Shown: positions 1 through 8,967, counted from the stretch's first letter. The stretch: 64,000 bases of DNA from Paraburkholderia graminis C4D1M (GCF_000172415.1 NZ_ABLD01000023.1:1-64000), one strand, 5' to 3'. Made by a program: numbers and translations. Notes: a model not told the origin generated them from the letters alone.

Positions 1-2723
1 CAACCGGTTCGACGGCAGCCGGAGCAGCCGGGCAGTTCAGCGACCGGCACGATCGTTTCGGTCTTCGCAGCCTTTTCGGCGGCGAGGGCCGGCGTTTCCG
101 TGGCCGCGTGCAGTTCGCTGACGACAGCCTTTTCGGTCGCGACAGCCGCAACGACGACTTCCACCGGCGCCACTTCATTCGCTTCGTTCGCTTCCGGCTT
201 GCGTTCCACCGGCTGCTGGGCGACGCGCACAGGTGCGTCCTCGCTCACGTTGGCGTTGTCGCCTTCCGCTTCCGCGACGTCCGCAGCCAGATTGCCGTTG
301 ACGTCTTCCTCACGCTCGCGACGACCGCCACGACGGCCGCGACGGCGACGACGACGCTCTTCGCCCTCACGCGCCACCGCTTCCTGATCGACCGGCGCAA
401 CGTTTTCAGTGAGGGCGGCCTGGTTTTGCGCCACGTCCTCTGCGATCTGGGTATCGGCTTGCGTCAACGCGTCCGCGGTTTCCGTCTGCGGCTTGCGACG
501 CTCGCCGCGCTCAGCACGTTCGCCACGTTCACGACGCTCGCCGCGTTCCTGGCGTTCGCCACGCGGGGTGCTTTCGACTGCTTCCGCACGGTCGGCGCCG
601 CGGGTGTCGCGGTCGCGGCCTTCACGGCCTTCACGGCCTTCGCGTGCTTCGCGCGGCTCACGGTTCTCACGCGGTTCGCGGTTGCCACGCGGTTCGCGTG
701 CTTCCCGTGCCTCGCGCGGTTCACGGCCTTCGCGTGGTTCCCGGACCTCGCGTCCCTCGCGTCCTTCACGCGGTTCGCGTTCCTCACGACGCTGCGACGG
801 CTGCTGGCCCTGACGGCCGCCGTTTGCACCTTCACCACGCGCTGCCACGTCACGGCCGCCCGCGCCGCCACGGCGATTGCGGTTACGGTCGCCGCCGCGC
901 TCGCCGGTACGCTCACCGCGCTCCGTCCGTTCGCCGCGCTGCGGACGGGCCTGCTTTTCTGTCGTAGCCGGCGCAACCGGTGCCGGCGCCGCCGGCTGTA
1001 CGCCGAACAAATTCTTCAACCAGCCGATGAAGCCGCCGCTCGCCTGCGTCACCGCAACCGGAGCCGGTGCCGCGACCGGACGAACCGGCGCGCTCGGCGC
1101 CGGCTTCTCAGGCGTGATGCCCTTGACCGCCGCTTCCTGCTTCGGCTTCACTTCCTCGGTGCGCTTGCTGTAGCCGGTTTCCGACTCGAGCTCGCGAGCC
1201 GCTTCCTCGGCCATCTTCCAGGACGCGCGCGGCTCGTCGAGGCGGGCGTCGTCGTGACGCAGGCGTTCCAGCTTGTAATGCGGCGTGTCCAGATGCTTGT
1301 TCGGCACCAGCACGACGTTGACCTTGAAGCGCGACTCGATCTTGTTGATTTCCGAGCGTTTTTCGTTCAGCAGGAAGGCGGTCACCTCGACCGGCACCTG
1401 GCAATGGATCGCCGCGGTGTTTTCCTTCATCGCTTCTTCCTGAATGATCCGCAGCACTTGCAGCGCGGACGATTCGGTATCGCGGATGTGACCCGTGCCG
1501 TTACAGCGCGGGCAGGTCACGTGGCTGCCTTCCGACAGCGCCGGACGCAGACGCTGACGCGACAGTTCCATCAGGCCGAAGCGCGAAATCTTGCCCATCT
1601 GGACGCGCGCGCGGTCGTGCTTGAGCGCGTCTTTCAGGCGCTGTTCGACTTCGCGCTGGCTCTTGGCCGACTCCATGTCGATGAAGTCGATCACGATCAG
1701 GCCGCCCAGGTCGCGCAGACGCAACTGGCGCGCGACTTCGTCGGCGGCTTCGAGGTTCGTGCGCGCGGCTGTTTCCTCGATGTCGGCGCCCTTGGTGGCG
1801 CGGGCCGAGTTCACGTCGATGGCGACGAGTGCTTCCGTGTGGTCGATCACGATCGCGCCGCCCGACGGCAGCGGCACCGTGCGCGAGTACGCCGTTTCGA
1901 TCTGATGCTCGATCTGGAAGCGCGAGAACAGCGGCACGTCGTCGTGGTAGCGCTTCACCTTGCTGACGTTGTCCGGCATCACGATGTCCATGAAGGCGCG
2001 CGCCTGGTCATGGATTTCGGTGGTGTCGATCAGAATTTCGCCGATATCCGGCTGGAAATAGTCGCGAATCGCGCGAATCACGAGGCTCGATTCGAGGTAA
2101 ATCAGCATCGGCTGGCCGGCCGAACCGCTTTGCGACGCGGCTTCGATCGCGCGCCACAGCTGCATCAGGTAGTTCAGGTCCCACTGCAGTTCTTCGGCGC
2201 TGCGGCCAATGCCGGCCGTGCGCGCGATGATGCTCATGCCTTCCGGCAATTGCAGCTGCGCCATGGTTTCGCGCAGTTCCTGACGGTCGTCGCCTTCGAT
2301 CCGGCGCGACACGCCGCCGCCGCGCGGGTTATTCGGCATCAGCACCAGATAACGGCCGGCGAGCGAGATGAACGTGGTCAGGGCCGCGCCCTTGTTGCCG
2401 CGCTCTTCTTTTTCGACCTGAACGATCAGTTCCTGACCTTCCTTGAGCGCGTCCTGGATGCGGGCGGAGCGCATGTCGACGCCGTCGCGGAAATACTGGC
2501 GGGCGACTTCCTTGAACGGCAGGAAACCGTGGCGGTCTTCGCCGTAGTTGACGAAACAGGCTTCGAGCGACGGCTCGATGCGGGTGATGATGCCCTTGTA
2601 AATGTTGCCTTTGCGCTGTTCGCGCCCGGCGGTTTCGATGTCGATGTCGATGAGTTTTTGCCCATCGACGATGGCGACGCGCAGTTCTTCCTGCTGCGTC
2701 GCATTGAACAACATGCGTTTCAT
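1..2723 (-). CDS. rne: Ribonuclease E (3' end beyond window)
   Basis: Endoribonuclease that initiates mRNA decay and rRNA/tRNA processing and scaffolds the degradosome at the inner membrane. The minus frame stays open from ATG 2723 (MKRMLFNATQQEELRVAIVDG) to the window edge, so at least 907 codons are visible and the stop is missing. The N-terminal half has the S1 and catalytic domains, with the metal-binding aspartates in VAIDVNSAR and VIDFIDM, followed by the zinc-link CPRCNGTGH. The C-terminal half is disordered and extremely Arg/Glu/Gly rich, with REPREGREG-type runs at about 595-795 and a polyarginine patch near 325-365, as expected for RNA- and partner-binding tails. A downstream ATG (2714) is possible, but the MKRML start is the family form. 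The gene is probably transcribed from a promoter about 720 nt upstream, giving a long leader. Confidence 0.96.
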   Translation of the reverse strand, partial: MKRMLFNATQQEELRVAIVDGQKLIDIDIETAGREQRKGNIYKGIITRIEPSLEACFVNYGEDRHGFLPFKEVARQYFRDGVDMRSARIQDALKEGQELIVQVEKEERGNKGAALTTFISLAGRYLVLMPNNPRGGGVSRRIEGDDRQELRETMAQLQLPEGMSIIARTAGIGRSAEELQWDLNYLMQLWRAIEAASQSGSAGQPMLIYLESSLVIRAIRDYFQPDIGEILIDTTEIHDQARAFMDIVMPDNVSKVKRYHDDVPLFSRFQIEHQIETAYSRTVPLPSGGAIVIDHTEALVAIDVNSARATKGADIEETAARTNLEAADEVARQLRLRDLGGLIVIDFIDMESAKSQREVEQRLKDALKHDRARVQMGKISRFGLMELSRQRLRPALSEGSHVTCPRCNGTGHIRDTESSALQVLRIIQEEAMKENTAAIHCQVPVEVTAFLLNEKRSEINKIESRFKVNVVLVPNKHLDTPHYKLERLRHDDARLDEPRASWKMAEEAARELESETGYSKRTEEVKPKQEAAVKGITPEKPAPSAPVRPVAAPAPVAVTQASGGFIGWLKNLFGVQPAAPAPVAPATTEKQARPQRGERTERGERTGERGGDRNRNRRGGAGGRDVAARGEGANGGRQGQQPSQRREEREPREGREGREVREPREGREPREAREAREPRGNREPRENREPREAREGREGREGRDRDTRGADRAEAVESTPRGERQERGERRERGERAERGERRKPQTETADALTQADTQIAEDVAQNQAALTENVAPVDQEAVAREGEERRRRRRGRRGGRREREEDVNGNLAADVAEAEGDNANVSEDAPVRVAQQPVERKPEANEANEVAPVEVVVAAVATEKAVVSELHAATETPALAAEKAAKTETIVPVAELPGCSGCRRTG

Positions 2724-3450
2724 TGAACGGCTCCAGAGCGGCTCGGCCGGCCTCCGCTCCGCGGTTGTCAGGCGCGAGAGCGGGAGGCAGCGGCATGCCG
2801 CGCCTTATTGTGTTTTCACAAGCACGCTGGAGCGGGAAGAATGGCGGGAGAATTGCCTGAGAGGGCCCGGCTCCACAAACAAAGGAGCGCGGTGCCGCAG
2901 GGCACATGCGAACACGGCTTCAAATAACGACCCGACACGCCGCGGGTTCTGCCGGCAGACCTTCATAAACCCACGTCCCCCTCGCCGGCGCGCCGACTGG
3001 GCGCGGGACCGGAGGGTCGAAGGCTGCGGTCATGCCGCAACGGGAAGTTCGCGCAAGAGGCGCGTCTTTTCCTGCTGGGGGTGTCTCGCCTCATTTTGAC
3101 GTCGCCAAGTCTTGCACTTTCTACAAGACGCCACGGGCGCACGCCGTATTTTCGCAACCTGCAGCTTCGTACAGCCGGGCGTAACGCCGCCCGATACCGA
3201 AGCTGGAAGTTAAATTCTTTTTTACCAAAATTCCGTTACCGTCGAAGCCGACCTTGACCGAACGCGCCTGTGGGCGCCGTCCCTGCCGGGTACTGACTTC
3301 GTGCGTGCAACTTGTTGCATCTCATTTTCAGGGCGAGCAACCAGCCCCCGGCACAAGTAAAATAACGATTTACGCTTGCACCTGCGCAGTCCGCCCGAAT
3401 TCCGGACACTGCGCCGGCCGCCGCAGACTGCTGGGCAAATTATATTCAGA
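2724..3450 (-). other. rne 5' leader / rne-rluC intergenic region (727 bp)
   Basis: No convincing gene lies here; the short frames in both strands have no family-like sequence. If rne is transcribed from the promoter at 3439-3467, this whole region is its untranslated leader. It contains a two-part hairpin at about 3163-3206: outer arms CAGCTTCG/CGAAGCTG and inner arms CGGGCG/CGCCCG around a short loop. Long structured rne leaders that mediate autoregulation by RNase E cleavage are known from enterobacteria; that this one acts the same way is inference. Confidence 0.5.
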
Positions 3451-3467
3451 ATGAAAGAGTTAGGCAA
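3439..3467 (-). promoter_or_regulatory. Sigma-70 promoter for rne, inside rluC start
   Basis: On the minus strand, TTGCCT (3467-3462) is followed after exactly 17 bp by a consensus TATAAT (3444-3439). Transcription would start near 3432, giving an rne leader of about 710 nt. The -35 hexamer lies within the first codons of rluC and the -10 just before its start codon. Confidence 0.65.
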
Positions 3468-4488
3468 AATATCCCAGAAATCGGTAACAAGCGCGGTCGC
3501 GAGCGACCAGGTCTCCGTCATCGAGATCGACGACAGTGCGGCCGGACAGCGCATCGACAACTTTTTGTTACGCGTCTGCAAAGGCGTGCCGAAAAGCCAT
3601 ATTTACCGCATCCTGCGCAGCGGGGAAGTGCGCGTCAACAAGGGCCGGATCGACGCGCAGTACCGGCTTGAACTCGGCGATCTGGTGCGCGTGCCGCCCA
3701 TCCGCGTCGCGCAACATGACGAAACGGTGCCGTCGGCGCCGGTTCCGAGCGCCGAATTCAGGATCATTTTCGAAGACGAGCATCTTCTTGTCATCGACAA
3801 ACCGGCCGGCGTCGCGGTGCACGGCGGAAGCGGCGTCGCCTTTGGCGTCATCGAGCAGATGCGCCAGTCGCGCCCGCAGGCGAAGTTCCTCGAGCTCGTG
3901 CATCGGCTGGATCGCGAGACGTCCGGCATCCTCATGCTCGCCAAGAAGCGTTCGGCGCTCGTCAATCTGCACGACCAGATCCGCGAGAACCGAATGGACA
4001 AGCGGTACTATGCGTGCGTCCACGGCGAATGGGCGAGCGACTGGGGCCGCCGTCGGGCGGTGAAGGAGCCGTTGCACAAGTATCTGACCGCGGACGGCGA
4101 GCGGCGCGTGCGCGTGCAGGCCGACGGTCTGGCGTCGCACACGGTGTTCAACCTGATCGACCGCTGGCCGGACTACGCGCTGCTGGAGGCGGAGCTGAAG
4201 ACGGGCCGCACCCATCAGATACGCGTGCATTTGCAGCATCTGGAGCTGCCGATCGTCGGCGATGCAAAATACGGCGACTTTGCGCTGAACAAGGCGCTCG
4301 CCCGCTCGAACGCGAAGCCGGGGCTCAAGCGCATGTTCCTGCACGCTTACCGCCTGAAGCTCACGCATCCGGCCACCGGCGCGCCGCTGCAACTGGAGGC
4401 GCCATTGCCGGCCGAGTGCCGCAATTTCATCGCGCAGCTCAACGAATTACGAAATGGGTCATACCCGGAGACGGCACCGCATGGCTAG
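3451..4488 (+). CDS. rluC: 23S rRNA pseudouridine synthase RluC-type
   Basis: RluA-family pseudouridine synthase, expected to modify U955/U2504/U2580-type positions of 23S rRNA. The 345-residue protein has an S4 RNA-binding domain (about residues 34-95, RIDNFLLRVCKGVPKSHIY) and the catalytic core with HRLDRETSGI, whose Asp154 is the family nucleophile, then KTGRTHQIRVH near the C-terminus. I chose ATG 3451 because upstream codons to 3376 look non-coding and the conserved N-terminus begins here. It sits next to rne as in enterobacteria, but divergently. Its 3' end overlaps the following HAD gene by 8 nt, so the two are probably co-translated. Confidence 0.93.
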   Translation: MKELGKISQKSVTSAVASDQVSVIEIDDSAAGQRIDNFLLRVCKGVPKSHIYRILRSGEVRVNKGRIDAQYRLELGDLVRVPPIRVAQHDETVPSAPVPSAEFRIIFEDEHLLVIDKPAGVAVHGGSGVAFGVIEQMRQSRPQAKFLELVHRLDRETSGILMLAKKRSALVNLHDQIRENRMDKRYYACVHGEWASDWGRRRAVKEPLHKYLTADGERRVRVQADGLASHTVFNLIDRWPDYALLEAELKTGRTHQIRVHLQHLELPIVGDAKYGDFALNKALARSNAKPGLKRMFLHAYRLKLTHPATGAPLQLEAPLPAECRNFIAQLNELRNGSYPETAPHG

Positions 4489-5140
4489 AGAGCAATTTGA
4501 CCTGATCGTCTTCGACTGGGACGGGACGCTGATGGATTCGACTGCGCACATCACGCGCAGCATTCAGGCGGCGTGCCGCGATCTCGGTTTGCCCGTGCCC
4601 GCGGACGAAGCGGCGAGCTATGTGATCGGCCTCGGCTTGCGCGACGCGCTGCAGATCGCCGCGCCCACGCTCGATCCGGCCGACTACCCGCGGCTCGCCG
4701 AGCGCTACCGGTTTCACTATCTGGTAAAGGATCAGACGACGGAGTTGTTCGCCGGCGTGCGCGAGATGCTCCAGGAGCTGCGCGATCAGGGTTATCTGCT
4801 GGCGGTCGCGACCGGCAAGAGCCGCGTCGGCCTGAATCGTGCGCTCGATCAGGTGCGGCTCACGAGCCTGTTCGACGGTACGCGCTGCGCGGACGAAACC
4901 TTCTCCAAGCCGCATCCGGCCATGTTGCACGAGCTGACGCGTGAACTGGGGCAGGACCCGGTGCGCACGGTCATGGTCGGCGACACGACACATGATCTGC
5001 AGATGGCGATCAACGCGGGCGTCGCGGGTATCGGCGTGACCTACGGCGCGCATCCGGCGGACTCGCTGAGCGCGCTGTCGCCGAAATATATGGCGTCGAG
5101 CATCAGCGCGCTGTCGGGCTGGCTGAAGGACAACGCATGA
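4481..5140 (+). CDS. HAD-family phosphatase (phosphoglycolate phosphatase-like)
   Basis: Haloacid-dehalogenase hydrolase of 219 residues. Motif I is FDWDGTLMDS (nucleophile Asp12, acid/base Asp14), then TGKSR (motif III Lys region) and GDTTHDLQMA (motif IV acidic pair). The cap position between motif I and the core suggests a Gph/PpaX-like class; the substrate cannot be read from sequence. Start ATG 4481 has GGAG about 10 nt upstream and lies inside the end of rluC; an earlier ATG at 4454 would add nine unsupported residues. Its stop overlaps the next start as ATGA (5137-5140). The rluC-HAD-Rieske-sppA order is probably one operon. Confidence 0.88.
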   Translation: MAREQFDLIVFDWDGTLMDSTAHITRSIQAACRDLGLPVPADEAASYVIGLGLRDALQIAAPTLDPADYPRLAERYRFHYLVKDQTTELFAGVREMLQELRDQGYLLAVATGKSRVGLNRALDQVRLTSLFDGTRCADETFSKPHPAMLHELTRELGQDPVRTVMVGDTTHDLQMAINAGVAGIGVTYGAHPADSLSALSPKYMASSISALSGWLKDNA

Positions 5141-5556
5141 GTTCGGCGGAAGAGCCCGGCGGGCGGGCAACGGAGGCGGCGCAGGCCGTGCGCGTGTGCC
5201 GGTCGGAGGAGTTGGTCGACGGCGGCAGCGGCGTTCGGCGTGCCGCGCGAGTCGGCGCCGAAGAAGTCGTGGTGTTTTTCGTCCGCTACGACGGTCGCGC
5301 CTACGGCTATCTGAACCGCTGCGCGCACGTGCCGATGGAGCTGGACTGGGCAGAGGGCCAGTTCTTCGAATCGTCGGGTTTATACTTGATGTGCGCCACC
5401 CACGGGGCAATTTACGCGCCGGACACCGGCAAATGCGTAGGCGGTCCGTGCCGCGGCGGGCGGCTGCGAGCGCTCCAGGTCGACGAACGCGATACCCCGG
5501 AAGGCCGCGCCGTTTTCTGGCTTCCCGACGGCGAACTGCGGCCCATCGAGTCCTGA
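5137..5556 (+). CDS. Rieske 2Fe-2S domain protein
   Basis: Small soluble ferredoxin-like Rieske protein (139 aa). The two cluster-binding motifs are intact: CAH (Cys62, His64) and CATH (Cys86, His89), separated by about 20 residues. There is no signal peptide or membrane anchor, so it is not the cytochrome bc1 Rieske subunit; it resembles the small NirD/ferredoxin-type Rieske proteins. The start overlaps the stop of the HAD phosphatase (ATGA), indicating translational coupling. The partner protein is not identifiable from the neighbourhood. Confidence 0.9.
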   Translation: MSSAEEPGGRATEAAQAVRVCRSEELVDGGSGVRRAARVGAEEVVVFFVRYDGRAYGYLNRCAHVPMELDWAEGQFFESSGLYLMCATHGAIYAPDTGKCVGGPCRGGRLRALQVDERDTPEGRAVFWLPDGELRPIES

Positions 5557-5596
5557 TCGGCGTCGCCCCGTCTTTCTCCCTTACTGAAAAGCCTGA

Positions 5597-6592
5597 ATGT
5601 CCGACAACTTGACGCCTGAAACCAGAGAGCCGTCCACGAACGGCCGCGCTAACGCCGAACCCGGCTGGGAGCGCGCGGCGCTCGAGCGCATCGCGCTTGC
5701 CGCTGTCAATGAACAACGGGCCGCGCGCCGCTGGAAAATCTTTTTCCGTCTGCTTTTCCTGGCCCTGGTGGCTTTCGTCGTCTGGACCGTGTTCGATTTT
5801 TCCGGCGACAAGCTGGCGGCTTCCGGCCGTCACACGGCGTTGATAGCGCTCGAAGGCGAAATATCGGCGAATACGCGTGCGAACGCCGAAGATATCAGCG
5901 CCGCGCTGGAAAGCGCGTTCGAAGACTCCGGCACGGCGGGCGTCATTCTCCGCTGCGACAGCCCCGGCGGCAGCCCGGTTCAGGCGGGCATTATCTACGA
6001 CCAGATGCGGCGTTTGCGCGCGAAACATCCGTCAATTCCGCTTTATGTGGTGGTCGGCGACATGTGCGCGTCGGGCGGGTACTACGCCGCGGCGGCGGGG
6101 GACAAGATTTATGTCGACAAGGCGAGCATCGTCGGCTCGATCGGCGTGCTGATGGACAGCTTCGGTTTCACCGGGCTGATGGACAAGCTCGGCATTCAGC
6201 GCAGGCTGCACACCTCGGGTGAGAACAAGGGTTTTTACGATCCGTTCTCGCCCGAAACGCCGAAGATGGACCAGCACGCGCAGGAAATGCTCGACCAGAT
6301 CCACGCACAGTTCATCGAAGCAGTGCGTCAGGGCCGCGGCAAGCGTCTGCATGAGACGCCGGATATGTTCTCCGGCCTCTTCTGGACGGGCCAGAAGAGT
6401 GTCGAACTCGGTCTCGCCGATGGTTTTGGCGACGCGAACTACGTGGCGCGCGAAATCATCAAGGCGCCGGATATCGTCGATTACACGGTCAAGGAAAGCA
6501 TTACCGACCGCGTCGCGCGTAAATTCGGCGCGGCCGTGGGCAATGGCGCGGTGCACGCGTTGGCGCTTGGCGGGAAGCTGGGTTTGCGCTGA
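5597..6592 (+). CDS. sppA: S49-family signal peptide peptidase (SppA-like)
   Basis: Membrane-bound serine protease that digests cleaved signal peptides, 331 aa (short form, like the 36K type rather than the 618-residue E. coli SppA). One transmembrane segment lies at about residues 47-67 (FFRLLFLALVAFVVWTVF), with the catalytic domain outside. The Ser-Lys dyad is visible: Ser159 in CASGGYY and Lys211 in GENKGFYDPF. It ends the rluC operon and faces the minus-strand methylase gene, with 90 bp between the stops and no clear U-rich terminator. Confidence 0.9.
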   Translation: MSDNLTPETREPSTNGRANAEPGWERAALERIALAAVNEQRAARRWKIFFRLLFLALVAFVVWTVFDFSGDKLAASGRHTALIALEGEISANTRANAEDISAALESAFEDSGTAGVILRCDSPGGSPVQAGIIYDQMRRLRAKHPSIPLYVVVGDMCASGGYYAAAAGDKIYVDKASIVGSIGVLMDSFGFTGLMDKLGIQRRLHTSGENKGFYDPFSPETPKMDQHAQEMLDQIHAQFIEAVRQGRGKRLHETPDMFSGLFWTGQKSVELGLADGFGDANYVAREIIKAPDIVDYTVKESITDRVARKFGAAVGNGAVHALALGGKLGLR

Positions 6593-6682
6593 GGGGAGGC
6601 GGCCGGAAAGGCTTGTGGGGCTCGTGCCGCGCGCCGGGACTAGCCGCGCGGTCCCCGTCTTCACACTTCAGCCACCCTCATC

Positions 6683-7402
6683 TCACGCCGCCAATATCAG
6701 AAAAATGGCGGGGCGCTTGTGCAAGTCGAGCGCCGGTTTCTTCTTCCAGTCCGCCACCGTGTGGCTGCGGATGGTTTCGGTGTCCAGCGTCAGGTCGACT
6801 GCGACGCAAACCAGCGTCGACGGCGCGCAGGTGGCGAGCAATGTGTCGAGCAGCGCCCGGTTGCGGTACGGCGTCTCGATAAAAATCTGCGTCTGCTTGC
6901 CCTTGCGCGATTGCATTTCAAGATCGCGCAGACGTTTTGCCCGCTCTGCCGCATCGACCGGCAAATAGCCGTGGAATGCAAAGCTTTGTCCATTGAGCCC
7001 CGAAGCCATCAGCGCCAGCAAAATCGAGCTAGGCCCGACGAGCGGCACCACCTTCACACCGCGCTCGTGCGCCCGACGCACCAGCAGCGCGCCGGGGTCC
7101 GCTACCGCCGGGCAGCCCGCTTCGGAGACGAGGCCCGCGTCGGTGCCGGCGAGTAGCGGCGCGAGCAGTTTGTCGATTTCGCCGGCCGGCGTGTTGACGT
7201 TCAGTTCGCGGATCTCGATGTCCTGAATCGGCCGCTCGGTGCCCACTTTCTTCAGGAACGCGCGCGTCGTCTTCGCGTTTTCGCCGATGTAATACTGCAG
7301 CGCCGCGGCGCGGGCGCGCACCGGAGCTGGCAGGACAGCGCCGAGCGCATCCGCGTCGCCTTCGCCTAGCGTGTTCGGGATCAGATAGAGCGTGCCGCTC
7401 AT
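6683..7402 (-). CDS. RsmI-like / tetrapyrrole-methylase-family SAM methyltransferase
   Basis: SAM-dependent methylase of the fold shared by tetrapyrrole methylases and the 16S rRNA 2'-O-methyltransferase RsmI. The family loop DAGxPxxSDPG appears as SEAGCPAVADPG (residues 93-104), and PLVGPSSILLALMASGL is the second conserved segment. At 239 aa it is clearly shorter than RsmI (about 286 aa), lacking the C-terminal extension, and has GIxDxR-type substitutions, so it may be a paralogue with another substrate. It overlaps maf by 4 nt (maf stop within this start), so the pair is translationally coupled. rRNA modification is an inference from the family. Confidence 0.8.
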   Translation of the reverse strand: MSGTLYLIPNTLGEGDADALGAVLPAPVRARAAALQYYIGENAKTTRAFLKKVGTERPIQDIEIRELNVNTPAGEIDKLLAPLLAGTDAGLVSEAGCPAVADPGALLVRRAHERGVKVVPLVGPSSILLALMASGLNGQSFAFHGYLPVDAAERAKRLRDLEMQSRKGKQTQIFIETPYRNRALLDTLLATCAPSTLVCVAVDLTLDTETIRSHTVADWKKKPALDLHKRPAIFLILAA

Positions 7403-8016
7403 CGCGCCCCCAATAGCGGATAGCCCGCCGTCAACAGCATGCCCGACAGCGCGATCAGCGGCAGGCCGATGAGTGCGGTCGGATCGTCGGAATGGATTGC
7501 TTCGAGCAGCGCAATGCCGAGCCCCTCGGACTTCGCGCTGCCGGCGACGTCATACGGCGTTTCGGCGCGCAGATAGGCTTCGAGCGCCGCATCCGGCAGG
7601 TCGCGAAACTGCACGCGAGTGACGACGTCGACGGTCTGTGCGGCCCCCGAGCGGCTGTCGAACAGGCACAGCGCGCTATGGAACAGGACCTCGCGGCCGC
7701 GCATCGCCTGCAATTGGGCGAGCGCCTTGTCGTGCGTGCCGGGCTTGCCGATTTGCAGGCCGTCGTAAGTGGCGACCTGGTCCGAGCCGATCACCAGCAC
7801 CGCCTGATCCGGCGCAAATGACCGGGCCACGGCGCGTGCTTTAGCCTCGGCGAGCCGCAAAGCGGTGGCCTCGGGCGTTTCACCGGCATGCGGCGTTTCG
7901 TCGATCGCGGGCACGGCCACGTCGAATGGAACGCGCAGGCGTTCGAGCAACTCGCGGCGATACGGCGAACTCGACGCCAGAATCAGGCGTGGCGGGCTTT
8001 TGGGGGAATCTGGCAT
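7399..8016 (-). CDS. maf: Maf-family nucleotide pyrophosphatase (YceF type)
   Basis: Housecleaning nucleoside-triphosphate pyrophosphatase of 205 aa. It carries the Maf phosphate-binding segment ILASSSPYRREL (residues 12-23) and the catalytic aspartate in IGSDQV (Asp79), followed by GKPG. The subgroup next to yceD/rpmF is YceF-like, known to prefer 7-methyl-GTP; preference here is inferred from context. It is divergent from yceD with about 306 bp between starts, the arrangement seen across beta- and gammaproteobacteria. Confidence 0.92.
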   Translation of the reverse strand: MPDSPKSPPRLILASSSPYRRELLERLRVPFDVAVPAIDETPHAGETPEATALRLAEAKARAVARSFAPDQAVLVIGSDQVATYDGLQIGKPGTHDKALAQLQAMRGREVLFHSALCLFDSRSGAAQTVDVVTRVQFRDLPDAALEAYLRAETPYDVAGSAKSEGLGIALLEAIHSDDPTALIGLPLIALSGMLLTAGYPLLGAR

Positions 8017-8322
8017 GGTCGATCAACGGCTTGAAGGGCGGGGCATACAGGGTTGCGCGAAGGCCACGCCGGTACGGGCTTAAGTGTTTGACTCGAAAAG
8101 ACAAAACGGATATGATTTTGGGCTTTTCATCGGTATGCTTGCGTCAGGCGGGCTCGGTGCGTGCTGAAGCAGGTCGAGAGCAAATCAAGAACTGCCGGGC
8201 ACATTGCCGAAGTTACGCGGGCATTCTCGCAACTGATTTACCCCGCGATTTGGCGGCGCGAAACAAACAAACGTCGACCAACAGCAAAAAGCGGCGAAAC
8301 CTTTGCCGACGCAGGAGCGCAC
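8017..8322. other. Divergent intergenic region maf / yceD (306 bp)
   Basis: Holds the yceD-rpmF promoter at 8088-8116 and a leader of about 200 nt for yceD. I see no gene in it. The open frame that continues upstream of yceD to 8161 is not supported by sequence resembling the family. Confidence 0.5.
8088..8116 (+). promoter_or_regulatory. Sigma-70 promoter of yceD-rpmF
   Basis: TTGACT (8088-8093), 17-bp spacer, TATGAT (8111-8116): five of six matches in each hexamer at ideal spacing. It would drive yceD and rpmF with a leader of about 200 nt. Confidence 0.75.
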
Positions 8323-8967
8323 ATGACTCAACATCCTGGCAAACCTGCAGGTCTGTCCGACCCGCATGAACTCGATCTGTTCGAATTTGCGCGGAGCGGC
8401 CGGCAGGCCGCGGGTGTCGTGCGCGTCTCGCAACTGCCGCGCATGTTAAACGAAGTCCCGGCAGAAGCGCCAGACCGCGATACCGGGTTCACCTGGCAAG
8501 CCGAAGGGTCGACGCAGCCGGAATTGCAGGACGACGGCACCGAGGGTCCCCAGCCGTATTTGAGGCTGGCGATTCACGGCGCGGCATGGCTCGAATGTCA
8601 GCGGTGCATGACCCCGTACTCGCAGGCCTTCAATGTCGACGCGACCTACCGGATCGTCAGCACTGAGGGGGAAGCCGAAGAGTTTCCGCTCGACGAAGAT
8701 GAAGTCGAAGTGATCGTGGGCTCGCGCCAGTTCGATCTCATCGACCTGATCGAGGAAGAGTTGCTGCTTTCCTTGCCGCTTGTGCCCAAGCACGAGGTTT
8801 GTCCCGAGGTGCACGAGAGTCTCGTCTCTGGTGCGGCCGGTGCCGAGGGCGCGGGCGACGAAGCCGCGCTGGACGAAGCTGGCGAGGGCGAAGAGCCCGA
8901 GCGGCCGAATCCGTTCGCGGCGCTCGAAAGTCTCAAGCGCGGTGAGCCGGGCGACAAGAAGCACTGA
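8323..8967 (+). CDS. yceD: YceD / DUF177 family 23S rRNA accumulation protein
   Basis: DUF177 protein (214 aa) linked in other bacteria to 23S rRNA accumulation and almost always encoded directly before rpmF. It has the conserved LECQRCM motif (Cys92, Cys95) and a later HEVCPE, and ends in an acidic, Ala/Glu-rich segment. I chose ATG 8323 because GCAGGAG lies 6 nt upstream and the conserved DPHELDLFEFARSG starts soon after. It shares a promoter with rpmF, about 100 bp downstream. Confidence 0.9.
   Translation: MTQHPGKPAGLSDPHELDLFEFARSGRQAAGVVRVSQLPRMLNEVPAEAPDRDTGFTWQAEGSTQPELQDDGTEGPQPYLRLAIHGAAWLECQRCMTPYSQAFNVDATYRIVSTEGEAEEFPLDEDEVEVIVGSRQFDLIDLIEEELLLSLPLVPKHEVCPEVHESLVSGAAGAEGAGDEAALDEAGEGEEPERPNPFAALESLKRGEPGDKKH

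Noticed and set aside
108..2726. An 872-codon plus-strand frame opposite rne
   Set aside because: Composition (Arg, Phe, Ala, Leu bias) is typical of an antisense shadow; the rne frame on the minus strand has all catalytic motifs.
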